This document shows, piece by piece, positions 12,601-24,053 of a stretch of 64,000 nt of DNA. The stretch is from NCBI RefSeq assembly GCF_028583425.1, contig NC_072796.1:88129964-88193963 (forward strand), read 5' to 3'. A program made the position numbers and the translations under genes. Within the stretch, counting starts at the first letter, position 1. Every line of letters begins with the position of its first letter. The notes beneath the pieces were generated by a model. That model saw nothing but the letters and a program-made list of their open reading frames with translations. It was not told the DNA's origin and did no database searches. This DNA is from Eublepharis macularius. Its lineage: Eukaryota; Chordata; Lepidosauria; Squamata; Eublepharidae.

Positions 12601-15600
12601 ATACATGCCTAGGCTGTCATGCATGATATGTTGCAGGGCCTTAATCTAATTCATAATTATGCATGTTTAACCTTCAATTATTATATTCATTTATGAGTAT
12701 ATAAACATGTGCTAGATATTAATCCAAAAAAATCAAGTTATGAAATAACTAGCCAATGTCAAATGGTAGTGAATTCTAGAGGGAAAACACGCAAAAAGGC
12801 AGTTGAACATTTAAGAAACAGAAAGAAAACATGAGCAGGATAGATTGAGGGACACCTAAAGGAGACAGAAAAATGAGAAGGATGCATGCCCAGCAGCTGA
12901 AAGCTCAGTAAGACTTCAAATGAACTGCAATTACATGGAAGTCTATTTAAAATCAGTGGAATTTATAAAATGTTCATCTCTGAGGTATAAGCAGCATATG
13001 GGAAGATAAAGCAGAATCAATCTTACATATTTTTCCAAGTGCCCTGTATCCTTCCCGAAGATTGGTTGTAAAAATAGGGATGATGGGCTGAAAGATGTGG
13101 GAAAAACATTACCAGAATTTCAGTCTCCCATTGTTTAATAATCCTGTGTTAGTATCACAGTGTCCATAAAGAAAATGTTACTTGGAATAATCTCTACAGT
13201 ATGAAATTTTGTCTCACTGCTCATGTCAGAACTAAAATTCGTCACTCTTGAAGCTACTGCAAGACTCTTGTTTACTCTGCCTTACTGTGCAATAGGATAC
13301 TGAAATCAATGGGCTTAAACTGGCGTAACTCTGTACTGTTGGGTAATCAAAGGAACAGAGTTAGAACCATTTAAAACCACATTTTGAAAGCTTAATTTGC
13401 AACATTAAGACTCAGTTCATGTGTTGAAGAAATGCATGGATGAGAGTCCTTGAAGAACTCTGTGGCATTCTGGGGAAATTAAGAGGGTTCTTTCCCACTA
13501 ATGTTCAGAGCAGTTAATCTGGACAGGAGAGCCTTCAGGGACTGACTTATTGAGGATTCACCTGCGCTCAACAGAGATGGGCACGAACAGCAATACAAAC
13601 AAAAAAAGTCACGAAAAACCCAATCAGCTGTTCATGAGGCCCCATTCTAAACGAACAGGTAGTCATTGCAAGCCTCGTTCGTTGCTGTCCATTGCTTTTT
13701 GTCAAGCCAGACAGGCACCTGCAATCTGATGGAGTGAGTGTAAATAATGCAGCGGAATTACGCTGTGCTGATTAGAGAGGCAAAAAGTTTTATTTGAGGA
13801 AGTTACATACTTGATCGTAAAGAGGAGAGAGAGAGATCCTTGCTATCTGACTACATCTTGCAGAGAGAGAAGAAGTGTGGCAGGAGAGAGAAGAAGCAGG
13901 ATATTGCCCTGTTTAGCCCAATAGGAGACAAGGAAATGACCCCCAGGAAACAAGAGAGGTGCTGCTCTCACTGTCCTAACTAAGTGATCCTTGCTGCCCC
14001 CTGCATGGTAGGCTCTTCTTCCTTCTTGCTGCTGCAGTACACCAGACATTGCTATTTCCAACACAATCAATTCCCTTGGCAACTTAGGCAGGGATTGTCT
14101 GAACTCTTGCTGCTGCCCTGGAAACCCCAAACTAAGCCTAATTTAGCTTGATAGGCAGGTCTTCTTTTCAAGTGTGGAGCTCCAATTTGTTACAAGGGAG
14201 CCAAGAGCAGGGGGGAGGGGGGATCCCAGCTCTGACTCCACAGACAGTGGAGTGGGAGAGAGACAGTTGCTGTTGGCATTTTGACAGAGAGAGTGCATTG
14301 GAGCTTGAATTTTCTGTGTGTGTGGTGGGATAGGGGTCTACCCCTTCAAGTTTCAGGGCTGCTTTCCTGCTGCCTGCTCAGGTAAGGCTTCTGGGAGTGG
14401 TGCAGTAGGGATCTTGACTTGGATGATGGCTGGAGGAGAGCCTGCTGGCCCCCACAAACAGCCAACCATGAACATGTTCATGAACAGGGCCATGTTTGTG
14501 GTTGTTTGTGAGTCCCTGTTTGAACAACAAACATCACGTTTGGGTTTTTTTCTGTTCGTGCCCATATCTACTCAGAAGTAGCTGCCACCTTTTCACCAGC
14601 TTCACTTCGTATCTTTCTTCTCCGCAACTGCAAAATATTTCAAAAAGCAAACTGTTTGTTTGGTTAGCTGCTGGTCTCTGGATCAGTCTAAGAAAATGGC
14701 AGCTTAAGCAAATTAGGAACTTTAAACTTTGAGTAAGGAAGACAGACTTGCATGGAGCAACAGAAGCATGAAGAGATCCTTCTGCTGCTTTTTTCTCTCT
14801 GTGGGCCTGAGAAGGCAATGGTTAACCCCTCTCCTTCACCTTTCTTGCCCCACAAACTATTCTGAACACCAGTGGAATGAAGACGCTTTTTCCCCCTCAT
14901 TTCTTCTTTCATATCCTGTCATGATAGATCAGAGGTCCTGAACTGTGCACCTTTGGAACTCTGACAGAGTGTGGTAAGTGCAGCAACAAAATGGCTGCCA
15001 CAAAATGGCTGCTGCAGAAGGTGAAGCAAGCCAAAAAATGGCTGCTACAGCTTACCTTCAGTCGCATACTGAAGATCTTTGTGTTCTGGAGGCAGCTTTT
15101 GCCAAAGCAGTGTTTTTAAAAATCTGCACAGCCAACCAAATCTCCAATAGTCAATCAGAAGCCATGCTTGGCAAAAGCCCCACCCTGCCAAACCCACTTT
15201 CTAAAAACACTTGGCGGGCACCAGGAAAGTTGTCAGAGGGTGCAATCATGCTGATGGGACCCTTGTGATACTTTTTCTCCTCCTCTCCCACAAGTACATG
15301 CAGTAACAGTACTAATTAAAATGTATCCTCTATGGTACTGCTGAAAGGTTGTATCATGTGAACACAAGAAGCAGTCTTATACTGAATCAGATCATTGGTT
15401 TATCAAAATCACCATTGCTTACCCTCACTGGCAACAACTCTGCAGCATATCATAGTTCAATATAAGAAGTCCAACAGACAACATTTCTCATTTCAGGACA
15501 AATCAAAACAACCTACACATACATTCTCACTAAACCTGTATAAATGGCTGAGGATTCTACTAATTTTATCGACAGTTTTAACGCAGATGATTGCATGCAG

Positions 15601-18600
15601 ATTTCATTTGAATGACAAGAACTTCAGAGCACAGCATGTGGCCACTTACCACTTTTGCATCTATGGCCACATGAGCAAAACCTGTACGCTTGCCCCACAA
15701 GAGACTGTAGTTCTCATCGCTAAACAGCGCTTCCCGGACTCCACCAGGTAGGACACCTAATAAGTACCCCTTTTTCAGAATTTCAACACATTGGACTCTT
15801 CCATCTTGCGTAAGACCTTGTACATTATAAAACAGCCTTATACCTGAAAAAGAAAATAGGCTATTATACTGAAATTCCTAAAACGTCTAAGAATTCCATA
15901 GAGTAGATATGTGACAAAAGATTACCTCCTCCCAAAGTGCAGGGAAAAAATCAACTACAATCCATGAGGGTTTTGATTCACTAGATAATTTCTATGCAAG
16001 CAAGAGGGAAGGGATTTTTGCTGATTTACACATCCTGCAGCAGACTTCTGACTTCCCTCACACCCACATGCTGTTCCTGAGGGGAACCCAAATCTCTTCT
16101 ATCAGACTGGTTTAAATACTCAGAAGGGGTCTGGAAATGCTACAGAGAGAGGCAGGTGAAAATCTTGTTTGGATTCTTTGGCTGTATTATCTAAGTGGAT
16201 CAATCAAAAATTCACTATAATTTACACCAACCTCTCTTTTTAAAGTGTTATAATCTCTTTATAACCCTTCTGAATATTTAACCCTTAATGAATGTACATT
16301 TTTATGCATTTGAGGAAGTACACTCTGACTCTCAAAAGCTCATGCTGAAATAAACTGTTAGTCTTTAAGGTACTACCAGAGCTACTTTTTCTTTCTCCCG
16401 AAGTTAATAATGAGATATGCAATTTATTATCTTTGCAGGAAATTACTCTATTGCCAGCATGAATAAATTATTCATCTACGTCACAAAATAAAATCTGACA
16501 TATACACATTCCTACTTGCTTGCAGTACAATGATAAATATTTTCATCCAATTTATTTATGTATCTGCTAAATCAAAAGCATTCAAGGTCAAACAAATTAT
16601 ACTATTTGTTTAAAAAGGTTTAACAATGCACCACTCTTTTAAAAAATTAGGCTTCATAGATGTGTAAAATCAAGATTTTTTTTCTTCTTTGTGATCCTAG
16701 CAACATTTTCTAAGTGCAACCAAGTATGTGATAATCTAAGGGCATCTGTTAGCTTAAAACAATGCTCCCATTGTGCTTTAGCAAGACTGTACCCTGTTCA
16801 CAAGTTACAGTGAAAACACATACAAACTGTGTACAGTGTACACTTGATTTGTCTTTATACATGAATAATTCTAATGTTATGCTCAATGCCTGTATGGCTC
16901 AACATGTGATTGAAACCCCACATTTTCCAGGTACTGATCCCCAGTTTCATTTGTAAAGAGAATGCAGATTGGTAATTTCTTATAAACAGATGCATGTGCA
17001 TTCACTGCAACATGTTAACATGAAATTCAGGAAAGTGAGAGAAAGATTGTTCAGATCAGGGATAAGACAAGGAGAAGCGCAGGTTAAGGAAGGCTAAGGG
17101 TCCCAGAGAGAGAGAGCAACAATGGCTCGAGTGGAACAGACCTTGAAAAATCACAGTGTCTGAATGGGGGAATCCATCACTTGCATGATTTTCTTATACG
17201 ATCACCCTCTTTGCAGATTTATCAGCAGGCATATCTGTTCAGCTGACAACTGGATGGGGCATTGTCTTCTGGGGTGAAGCATTATATTCATTATATTTAT
17301 TTATTCATTATATTTATTTTACAAAATGTATACCCCACCTTTCTGCCCTCAAAGGAGCCACCAAAGCAACTAACAAATTACAAAAATACATAATAAAACA
17401 CATCTTAAATTTCTTAAAAACAAACAAAAACACATCATTAGAACAATTAAAACCAAGCTAAAATACACAAAAATATTAAAAAATTAAAACGTATGCAGTT
17501 AGCTCATTAAAAATAAGTTTGTGACAATAACTAATTGAATCCTTCAGTGTCTTACCAATACTGACTCCATAAAGCCCCAATATTAGCCTCTTTTATATGT
17601 ATTAATGGGAGGACAGTTATGATGACACACATTCACACAGATTTCCAGGCAACATGTCAACACGTGCCCAGAAAGAGAAGCTTTTTGACAACCACCCAAG
17701 TATACTCAAATATGCCAACATTTCAGAACTATACAATAACGTGAGTGGAAAACCACAAATGAAGGCAAAAACGATTAACTAATTAACAACATTATATTAC
17801 ACCATATAAGTGAATCCAATAAACAAGTAAGATCGGATTCACTTATATGGTGTAATATATTGTTGTTAATTAGTTAATCGCTTTTGCCTTCACTTGTGGT
17901 TTTCCACTCACGTTACTGTATTACACTGTTTGAAGGCGTCTCCTTTTTTGGTTTGAATGTTTCAGAACTGGCATATAACATATTGTTATATTTTTATTCA
18001 ACTACAGATTATAGTCTCTTAGTCTGTAACACACACATTTCTACCAACACAAAACACACATTTTACCTGGTATTTTTGAAAAATGATAATCAACCACAGA
18101 GTGGCAGAGTCTGCCTGTCTGTAAGTACAGTCTAGAAACAAAGTAGAAATAGTCTAGAGGAAATGCTCCATGGTAAAATACAAAAAGCCCTGGTCCTTTT
18201 GGTACCTTATCCATTCCACGCACTTCATAACCTGTTCAAAATGGAAAAAAAATAATATTATTTTGGTAGAAGCATTTTTTTTACCTAAAGATTAGTAGGA
18301 AATAAAAAAAGATGTTATAACCAGTAGGGACATTACTATAGTCCAAAGATCCACAACACGGTACCCTTGGATGCTATGGCTCCCACCTATGTTTCCGGGT
18401 GCTTACTTTCCCCCAAAGCATCTGTTCCTTAAAGCAAAGAGCAAACTTCTGGCTTTTCTCCACTTTACTGGAGGAAAAAAGGTACCTCGAAAGCACCCAG
18501 GGGCATCATTTTCGTACCTGAAGAGAGTATTCACTTGCAAACAAATGCCTCCATTAGAGGAGGATGCTTGGTTCTGAATCTCCTCACATTTTGTGGAAAC

Positions 18601-21008
18601 TCCCCATTATTTATTGGTCCCATGACCCCCATGGCAGCCATTTTGTTGTGGTGCTTGTTACAAGTTCTCAAAATTCCAAAAATGTCTATAGGCTTAACAA
18701 GATTGAGGAGCCCTAGTACAAGCTTTGGGACCCAGGAATTTATCCTGCCCCCAATTCCATCTTGAATTTCCAGTAGTCAGTCAGATTAAGCCTTGTACCT
18801 CCAGCACAGGTTTTCCGTTTTTACTATTCAGGGGAGAATGGAGACTGAAGCTGACTCACTACAGTAGATTGTGGCACCTAAAAATTATGAATCTGATTTG
18901 TACTCACTGGATACAACAGGAATGTAGAGCAATTTCTAAACTCCTGTATCACCACAAGACTACCTGGAACCCAAGCCATATCTTGGGTTGCCAACCTGTA
19001 AACTGGTTTCTCTAGCTGTTCAAACTGATATTAGTTTGATATGCAGGCAATTATCAGGTGATGTTGTTTAATTTCATGCCAAGGAAATCTTTAACTGCTC
19101 ATTTCCACTCATTAAGCTTCTATTAAAGAGATGGGACATTTTATTCATATCCTGTGGGAAGCTGAAATGTACTGCTACCATATATCGAGGCAACAATAGG
19201 CAATCCCCCTCATGTTTTAAATAATGAGTCCTTCCACTTACATGAATGTCAGAAAATTCCCCAAATAAGTTTTTGGCCCACAGTAGCCACAGCAGATTTC
19301 TGTGTAAAAAACTCCTCGACCTAAGGTCCTTGACCTTAGTCAAGAAAGTAAGACGATAGCATTGGTTAGTAATTTACTAGTATTAATACAAAGCCCATAA
19401 AGCGTTCTTTAGCACAATGTGTATTACTTCTCTTGAAAGCATGAATGACAAAGAGCACTCATGGTCAAAATGAATTCCAGCTGCTAAGAACTTATAGAAT
19501 AGCTTGCATAAGGTCAGTAAAGCTCCCACTCTCCCAGCTTTCCACAAGGTATGCAACACTGGATTATTCAGGAGGAGGGCATTCTCCTCAGATTATAGGG
19601 CTGTGTCATAATAAATAGCTTAGAAAGATCCCTTGGTAGGGATAGGGGCTATAGACTGTGCTATTGGGTACTGTCTGCTGGTGTAGCTAGGCTCCTACTA
19701 GGGTGTTTCCACATGCTAAGCATGTCATGTTAATTAGTTACACTGTGTTTCAGAAAGATGTCATCTCTTTATGCTTGTTTCAAATTTTCTGCTACTATTC
19801 CCTATTGTATCTGCTCACTAAATGTCCTGTTAGTCATTATTGTATTTTGCTCATAGAATGTCCTAGTATATTGTATTTCACTTGCATTGCGTAATCTCCC
19901 TTGTGTCTTACTAGGTAGGAAGGGAGGAAGGGAGGCTGGTTTTCTGTATTGGGTAAGAGTTGAACATCTCAATTTGTATAATAAAGTATAATAGTACAAT
20001 GAATAAAAAAGCAATTAATTTTGGGAGGCCCTTCTTCAGTTGCCCCTGTCATCTGAGATTAGACAGGTGGCAACCCAAGACACGGCCTTCTTGGCTGTAG
20101 TGCCAAAACTTTGGAACTCCCTCCTTAGGGAGATTCATCTGTCTCTATCATTGTCTCCTGCCAGCAGGTGAAGCCCTTTTTGTTTGGTTTGGTGTTCCCC
20201 CACTAACTATTATTGGCCCTCCTCCCTGGTTGTATTTTTATATATGTTTATATGTTCCACGGAACTGTTTAAATATTTTACATACCACCAGAAATTGTTA
20301 AACAATAAATAAATAATTTGACTATATTGTATAATAATGAGATAAAAGGCATGCTTTATAAAAACTAACTCAACTCAAATTATTTGCTAGAGTTGTGTAT
20401 TGGCTAAGAGCCAGGACATACCCAGTTCAAACTGTAACACCTACAAACTTACTAGGTTGCCTTAGGAAGGTCTCACAGCCTTTATTTCCCCTACCCCCAG
20501 ACTGTAATACAGAAATAAGACTAGCTCACCTTACAGAGATAAGATTCCCGACACAATGAATAGGAACCACTGTGAATACTCAAAAGCAAACATCAATTCT
20601 AAGATATTTTAAACAGAGTGTTTAAAAATTGTCATAATGTGGGCTCTATCCGAATCCACCAATACAATATGATACCCCACTGTAACAATTCTTACCATGC
20701 CACACTATGCCATATATGTCCCAAAGATAACTCACTGCCCTCCTTCCATTGTCCCATGATTTACTGAGATAATCACTCTTTAAATTGTTCTTTCTTTTGT
20801 AAATATGAAGGAGAAGAATAGAAAGATAAATGAAGCCAAGTATAATTACAACAGGTGAAAACAGGATTATGAGGGGCATCAAGAGATACACTTCATAGTT
20901 TCCAAAATGTTGTAGGTAATGATTTGGATAAATCCATTCTTTCAATAAACTTGACAGCCAGGTCACATCTTCTTGCCCAGAAGAGTAAGATTCACTTCCG
21001 CTGGTCAT
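9677..21008 (-). CDS. TMEM68-like: TMEM68-like membrane acyltransferase, gene A (six coding exons)
   Basis: Coding exons on the minus strand, in order: 21008-20696, 18231-18067, 15843-15650, 13087-13027, 12426-12287 and 9784-9677, giving 326 codons plus TGA. The first coding exon begins at 21011, three bases before the ATG. Splice sites are GT/AG except the fifth coding exon donor, which reads AAG|GCAAGT (GC-AG). Visible protein features: a hydrophobic membrane segment at about residues 40-69 followed by HIYKRKN; H125-G-A-F-P-L-D131, the acyltransferase His/Asp motif; PGGVRE at 192-197; PIIPIFT, YGGFPVK and the C-terminal ITAEELAEKTK and LRDKHQKIPGSI. The order and length match TMEM68 (about 324 residues in human), an ER acyltransferase of the DGAT2-related group linked to triacylglycerol synthesis. 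Identity to human TMEM68, judged from memory, is only about half, so it is called TMEM68-like. All exons are open with conserved motifs, so it looks functional. Substrate is inferred only. Confidence 0.9.
10491..10976 (-). other. Unrecognised 161-codon open frame in the last intron of gene A
   Basis: A continuous minus-strand frame lies between the last two coding exons of gene A and in the same direction. The translation is basic and aromatic-rich (for example YLEPRMLLGIFFYRLHF, RRPAGLILLDTKRSL) and does not look like random GC-driven sequence. No family is recognised and no splice sites tie it to gene A. The best guess is a relic ORF of a mobile element. Confidence 0.3.
12110..12225 (-). 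mobile_element. LINE/SINE 3' tail relic in gene A intron
   Basis: CTTTATTTAAAATATTTATA then CCTACCTTTCC, AAGGCAGATTACAAAG and AT-rich DNA match, in reverse, the GGTATATAAAT plus A-rich tails of reptile LINEs and SINEs. It lies just downstream of coding exon 5 of gene A. Confidence 0.4.
13572..14574. mobile_element. About 1-kb non-autonomous hAT element (GGGCACGAACAG ends)
   Basis: The left end contains AGATGGGCACGAACAG and the right end CTGTTCGTGCCCATATCTA, so the termini are inverted repeats of about 16 bases. The left terminal TAG seems damaged. Flanks CTCAACAG and CTCAGAAG agree at six of eight places, fitting a decayed 8-bp hAT target duplication. The inside is non-coding and repeats AACA/TTGTTTGT motifs near both ends. 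It lies in the gene A intron between 13087 and 15650. Related termini occur on the element at 60984-62942. Confidence 0.7.
14930..15267 (+). mobile_element. Non-autonomous hAT element, CAGGGGTCC family
   Basis: It begins CAGAGGTCCTGAACTG and ends GATGGGACCCTTG, decayed forms of CAGGGGTCCCCAA termini. It contains repeated AAAATGGCTGC blocks, CTTACCTTCAGTC, CTGCACAGCCAAC and CACCCTGCCAAACCCACTTTC. Flanks TGATAGAT and TGATACTT match at six of eight positions, as expected for an old hAT 8-bp duplication. It sits in a gene A intron. Confidence 0.65.
16310..16395 (+). mobile_element. Partial copy of an AAGCTTATGCT interspersed repeat
   Basis: CTCTCAAAAGCTCATGCTGA, AATAAACTGTTAGTCTTTAA and GGTACTACCAGAGCTAC match the central part of the better copies at 50810-50938 and 51304-51429. 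It is a short unit in a gene A intron. Confidence 0.5.
17285..17510 (-). mobile_element. LINE/SINE 3' tail relic in gene A intron
   Basis: TTATTTATTCATTATATT then GTATACCCCACCTTTCTGCC and AGCAACTAACAAATTAC followed by an A-rich run. In reverse it matches the tails that end many CR1-like LINEs and tRNA-SINEs. Confidence 0.4.
17731..17959. repeat. Foldback element: 87-bp near-perfect palindrome with 10-bp flanking duplication
   Basis: The left arm (17731-17817) is the reverse complement of the right arm (17835-17921) with only a handful of mismatches; the loop is 17 bases. Landmarks are ATACAATAACGTGAGTGG against CCACTCACGTTACTGTAT. A 38-bp unpaired tail follows to 17959. The whole block is bounded by TTTCAGAACT at 17721-17730 and again at 17960-17969. 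It lies in the gene A intron before the exon at 18067-18231 region on the downstream side. Confidence 0.75.
20030..20330 (+). mobile_element. CR1/L2-like LINE 3' end
   Basis: The plus strand reads TAFLAVVPKLWNSLLREI, the ORF2 C-terminal block (LWNSLP-x-EI) of CR1/L2 LINEs. A 3' UTR follows, ending CATACCACCAGAAATTG then (AATA)n at about 20305-20320. It is 5'-truncated and lies in the gene A intron just downstream of the first coding exon. Confidence 0.6.
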
Positions 21009-21852
21009 CTTCTGTGTAAAAAGAAATCAAACCAAGTTTATGGAGAAAGCAATTTTTTAATGTCAACCCTCGATATTAAAAAATGACTTAATATCTTATA
21101 TTTTATTACAGTACAACTGGAACATTTAGGCTAAACTTGAGTTTCATTCCAAAGTAGTTTTAAACTGAAATTACAAGGACTTGAATGCCGCAAGATCCAA
21201 GCCGAACACTGGCTTGAGTCATGGTACACTCCCTCCGTATCATGCTTTGTACTAGATGTCATGTATCTCTTCACCTGTCCAAGGAGGAGGAGTCAAACCA
21301 AATCTTTTAAAAAGGAATAGTCAGGGAAACTGTGATTAAGAGAAGATGAAATTCTGTATTGAAGAGGCAGCTTTTAATTTTTTTTAAGGAGATAACTTTA
21401 CAGCAGACGTCCTAAGTGATAAATTTGTTACAATAATATTAGTTACGGCTTCACATTTTGTTGGATTGCCTCAGGATTAATTTTTGAATTAAACTCTTCA
21501 GATCAGTTGAATGTTACTTCTTTTATGAGTTAGCTTAGTGACAATATCTTTTATAACCAATGGGGTATATTTATCATTGTATAGGTTTTTGAATGTTGTT
21601 TTGTATGTTTTAATAATTATAGAAAACAAAATTTTGTTTCAATTGTTTGATTCATGCCTAAAGAGGCCAGATAAGTAAATGCACAATTTAGACTGCGGCT
21701 CAAAACCACAGGATCAATTGTTGTCTCTTATATGAACTTGGCAGAAGCTGGAAACCTTCATCTGACACTGCTTCCTACAAAAATGGATACACTTTTAACA
21801 GTAAAAAAATGATTATTAGCATTCCAGCTAATAACATCTACTTCTGCTTTAC

Positions 21853-22075
21853 AAATGGTGGAGAGTGCCCTCAAGTCATAGCTGACTTATGGCGACCCCT
21901 GGCAGGGTTTTCCTGGCAACAGAACTAAAAGAGGTGGTTTGCCATTGCTTGCCTCTACAACCTCGGCCTTCGTTGGACGTCTTCCATCCAATTACTAACC
22001 AAGGCCAACCCTGCTTGGTTTCTGAGATCTAACAAAATCATGCTCACCTGGGCAATCCAAGTCAGGGCTTGCCTT
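21853..22075 (-). mobile_element. 5S rRNA-derived SINE
   Basis: The minus strand reads AGCAGGGTTGGCCTTGGTTA then GTAATTGGATGGAAGACG, clearly the internal control region of vertebrate 5S rRNA (AGCAGGGTCGGGCCTGGTTA, GTACTTGGATGGGAGACC). Upstream lies TTAGATCTCAGAAACCA, also from 5S. The remainder, with GGTCGCCATAAGTCAGCT, is the non-rRNA body of the SINE. It sits between the first coding exon of gene A and its CpG island. Confidence 0.85.
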
Positions 22076-22199
22076 ATAAATATAGACACATAATTAGCTT
22101 TTGCAGTAATGTGGTCAACAGACAACACTCTATTCTTCTTTTCCCACACATGAAGTTTAGTACCCAAATTAAAGTGTCTGCAAACAGCGGCCACCTTCT

Positions 22200-22840
22200 T
22201 CCGTGTTACACAGGCTACAGCCCATGTTCAAGGCTCGTTCTGGCAGCGCCGACAGAGGCCGACTCCCCGCCGTCTGGGGCGCAAAAAAACCCTGAGCAGC
22301 CCCCGGCCGCCACAACACCTCGCTAATCTTTCAGCGTTTCAAATGCCCGAGGCCCAACATTAGGCCCCGAGACCAGCCCACGAATTCATCGCTCAAACGG
22401 CCGCCCTCCGTCTCCTTCCGCGCTTCAGCACTGGCGTCCTCCCTCCGCCTCTCCCTCGCGCCGTTCCGTGAGATAAGAAGATGCCGCCCAGCTGCCCGCC
22501 CACGCCCGACATCACCTGGCTCGGACTGCGGCTTGGAGGTCAGGCTCAGGCGTCCGTCGCCCTCTCTCCCCAAAAGCATTCTTTTGGCGCCTGCCAGCCC
22601 ATCGAAGACCCCGGCGGCGCGGAGCAGATCAGGCCGGCGGAGCACCGAGGATTCTTCCAATCCACGCCTGCAGCTGTCGAAGAAGCGCCCAGGGCGGCGC
22701 AGATCGCAGCGGCGGATTCATCAGAGTACCAGGCTGGGAGGGGCGGAGGACCGAACGGGAGCCGCAATGCAGTGGAGACGTTGGACGTCCTTCTGTTGCG
22801 AAAGTGGGAGGAAAGATTTTCATTTGCCGCAAAAGCACAC
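22200..22840 (-). promoter_or_regulatory. CpG island, probable promoter and 5' UTR exon of gene A
   Basis: This stretch is far richer in GC and CpG than its surroundings, with many intact CG dinucleotides from about 22230 to 22820. It lies about 1.2 kb upstream of the first coding exon of gene A, which starts only 3 bases before the ATG, so a separate 5' UTR exon must exist upstream. The open frames seen here on both strands look like by-products of high GC. The minus strand has an AG|GTGATG donor-like site near 22515, but the true exon boundary cannot be fixed from sequence alone. Confidence 0.6.
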
Positions 22841-23746
22841 TTTTGCCGCTGTTGGTAAATCTCCACGCAAATCTCCACGCAAATCCTTTTTACAAACCTG
22901 TCATGTCGCAAAGACACCCTTTGTTTAAACCAGGCTGAAGCACTGACTTGAAAAACCTTAAACTGCAGTAAATTCTCCTGGGCTGGTATCCTAAAAATAC
23001 TTCCGTTGGCTAAAGCGAGACTTCCTACTGAATAGATTGGCCACGGATTGTAGTCTTACAGTGAAATCCTAAACAAAGTTATTCCAATCTAAGCTTAGAC
23101 TGAAGTAACTCTTTAGAATTTCACTGTGAATCTCTTAAGGGCCGCTGTACATTATTTTCCCTCTCACTTGGAACTAACCACTTTCATTACTTTTATGTAC
23201 AGCTGAATGTAGTGGGAGTCTGTACCATTCCAAATAACACTTTCAAATACTTTTCCAAGGCTTTGTTTTTTAAAAGTAGGTGAGGGGATAAGATTCTAGC
23301 CAGTTCTTTGCTTTCAGCATAGCTTTTCCAAACATAGCTGACATCTGCTTTTGCCTTTTAAAAAAAATCTTGAGCATAGATTTCTTGCTGGTGTAACTTA
23401 CAGGACATGTCTCTTATGCTTTGGGCATGTCCAGTTACTGGTCTTTTTGAGAGAAAGTCATCATTACTCATACTAGTTTTGTATCAGAATATTCATTGAA
23501 TTCATTATGCTTATGTACTTCTAAATTTATTTGCCTTTCTCCTGGAGACTAACTAATGGTCAGTTAAAATGGACACTCTGTGCCCTTATTGTAGATAGAA
23601 GATTGGACAGACAAATGTCTACCTCACATAATTCAATAGACTGAGGACCTTACAACTGTATCAGTATTTGAACGCATTTTCAGACATTTATGTGTAGATC
23701 TGCCATCGTTGTTATATTTTTATTTTTTCCTTTATGAAGTTTGTAT

Positions 23747-24053
23747 AGGCTTGCCAGGTTCCCTTACCCTCCCAGTGGGAGGGAGGAACTGGCACTTACC
23801 TGAATCTTATACTTGCATGCACCCAGCCCAATCCAATGACATCACTTTCCCCAAACTGGCCCTGCACAAAGCCCAAGAACACTCCTGGGGCCTGTGCGAT
23901 GACATCACTCTTGGGAGCAATGTCGCGCCACACGAGGAACACACCCCAGGAGGCCTGTTCCCACACTTTCCCCCCTGCCAGCCAAGTGAGTAGTGGCAGA
24001 GGAAGGAGGCTGGGATGGGGATTCCCTGCCCCCACTGGGGGAATGGCAACCCT
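23747..24053. mobile_element. Short non-autonomous element, family M1, with 10-bp target duplication
   Basis: The ends are AGGCTTGCCAGG and GGCAACCCT (AGGGTTGCC reversed), an inverted pair. The exact string AAGTTTGTAT flanks both sides (23737-23746 and 24054-24063). Two TGACATCACT boxes lie inside. It has no coding capacity. Other copies: 32708, 49357, 52181, 53168 and 56340. Confidence 0.7.

Noticed and set aside
21950-22060. Possible 5S rRNA gene or pseudogene
   Set aside because: Only the middle of 5S is present and the same chimeric body recurs at 25520, so it is a SINE.
22331-22928. Several 70-130 codon frames on both strands at the CpG island
   Set aside because: GC-driven open frames in what is best read as the gene A promoter and 5' UTR.
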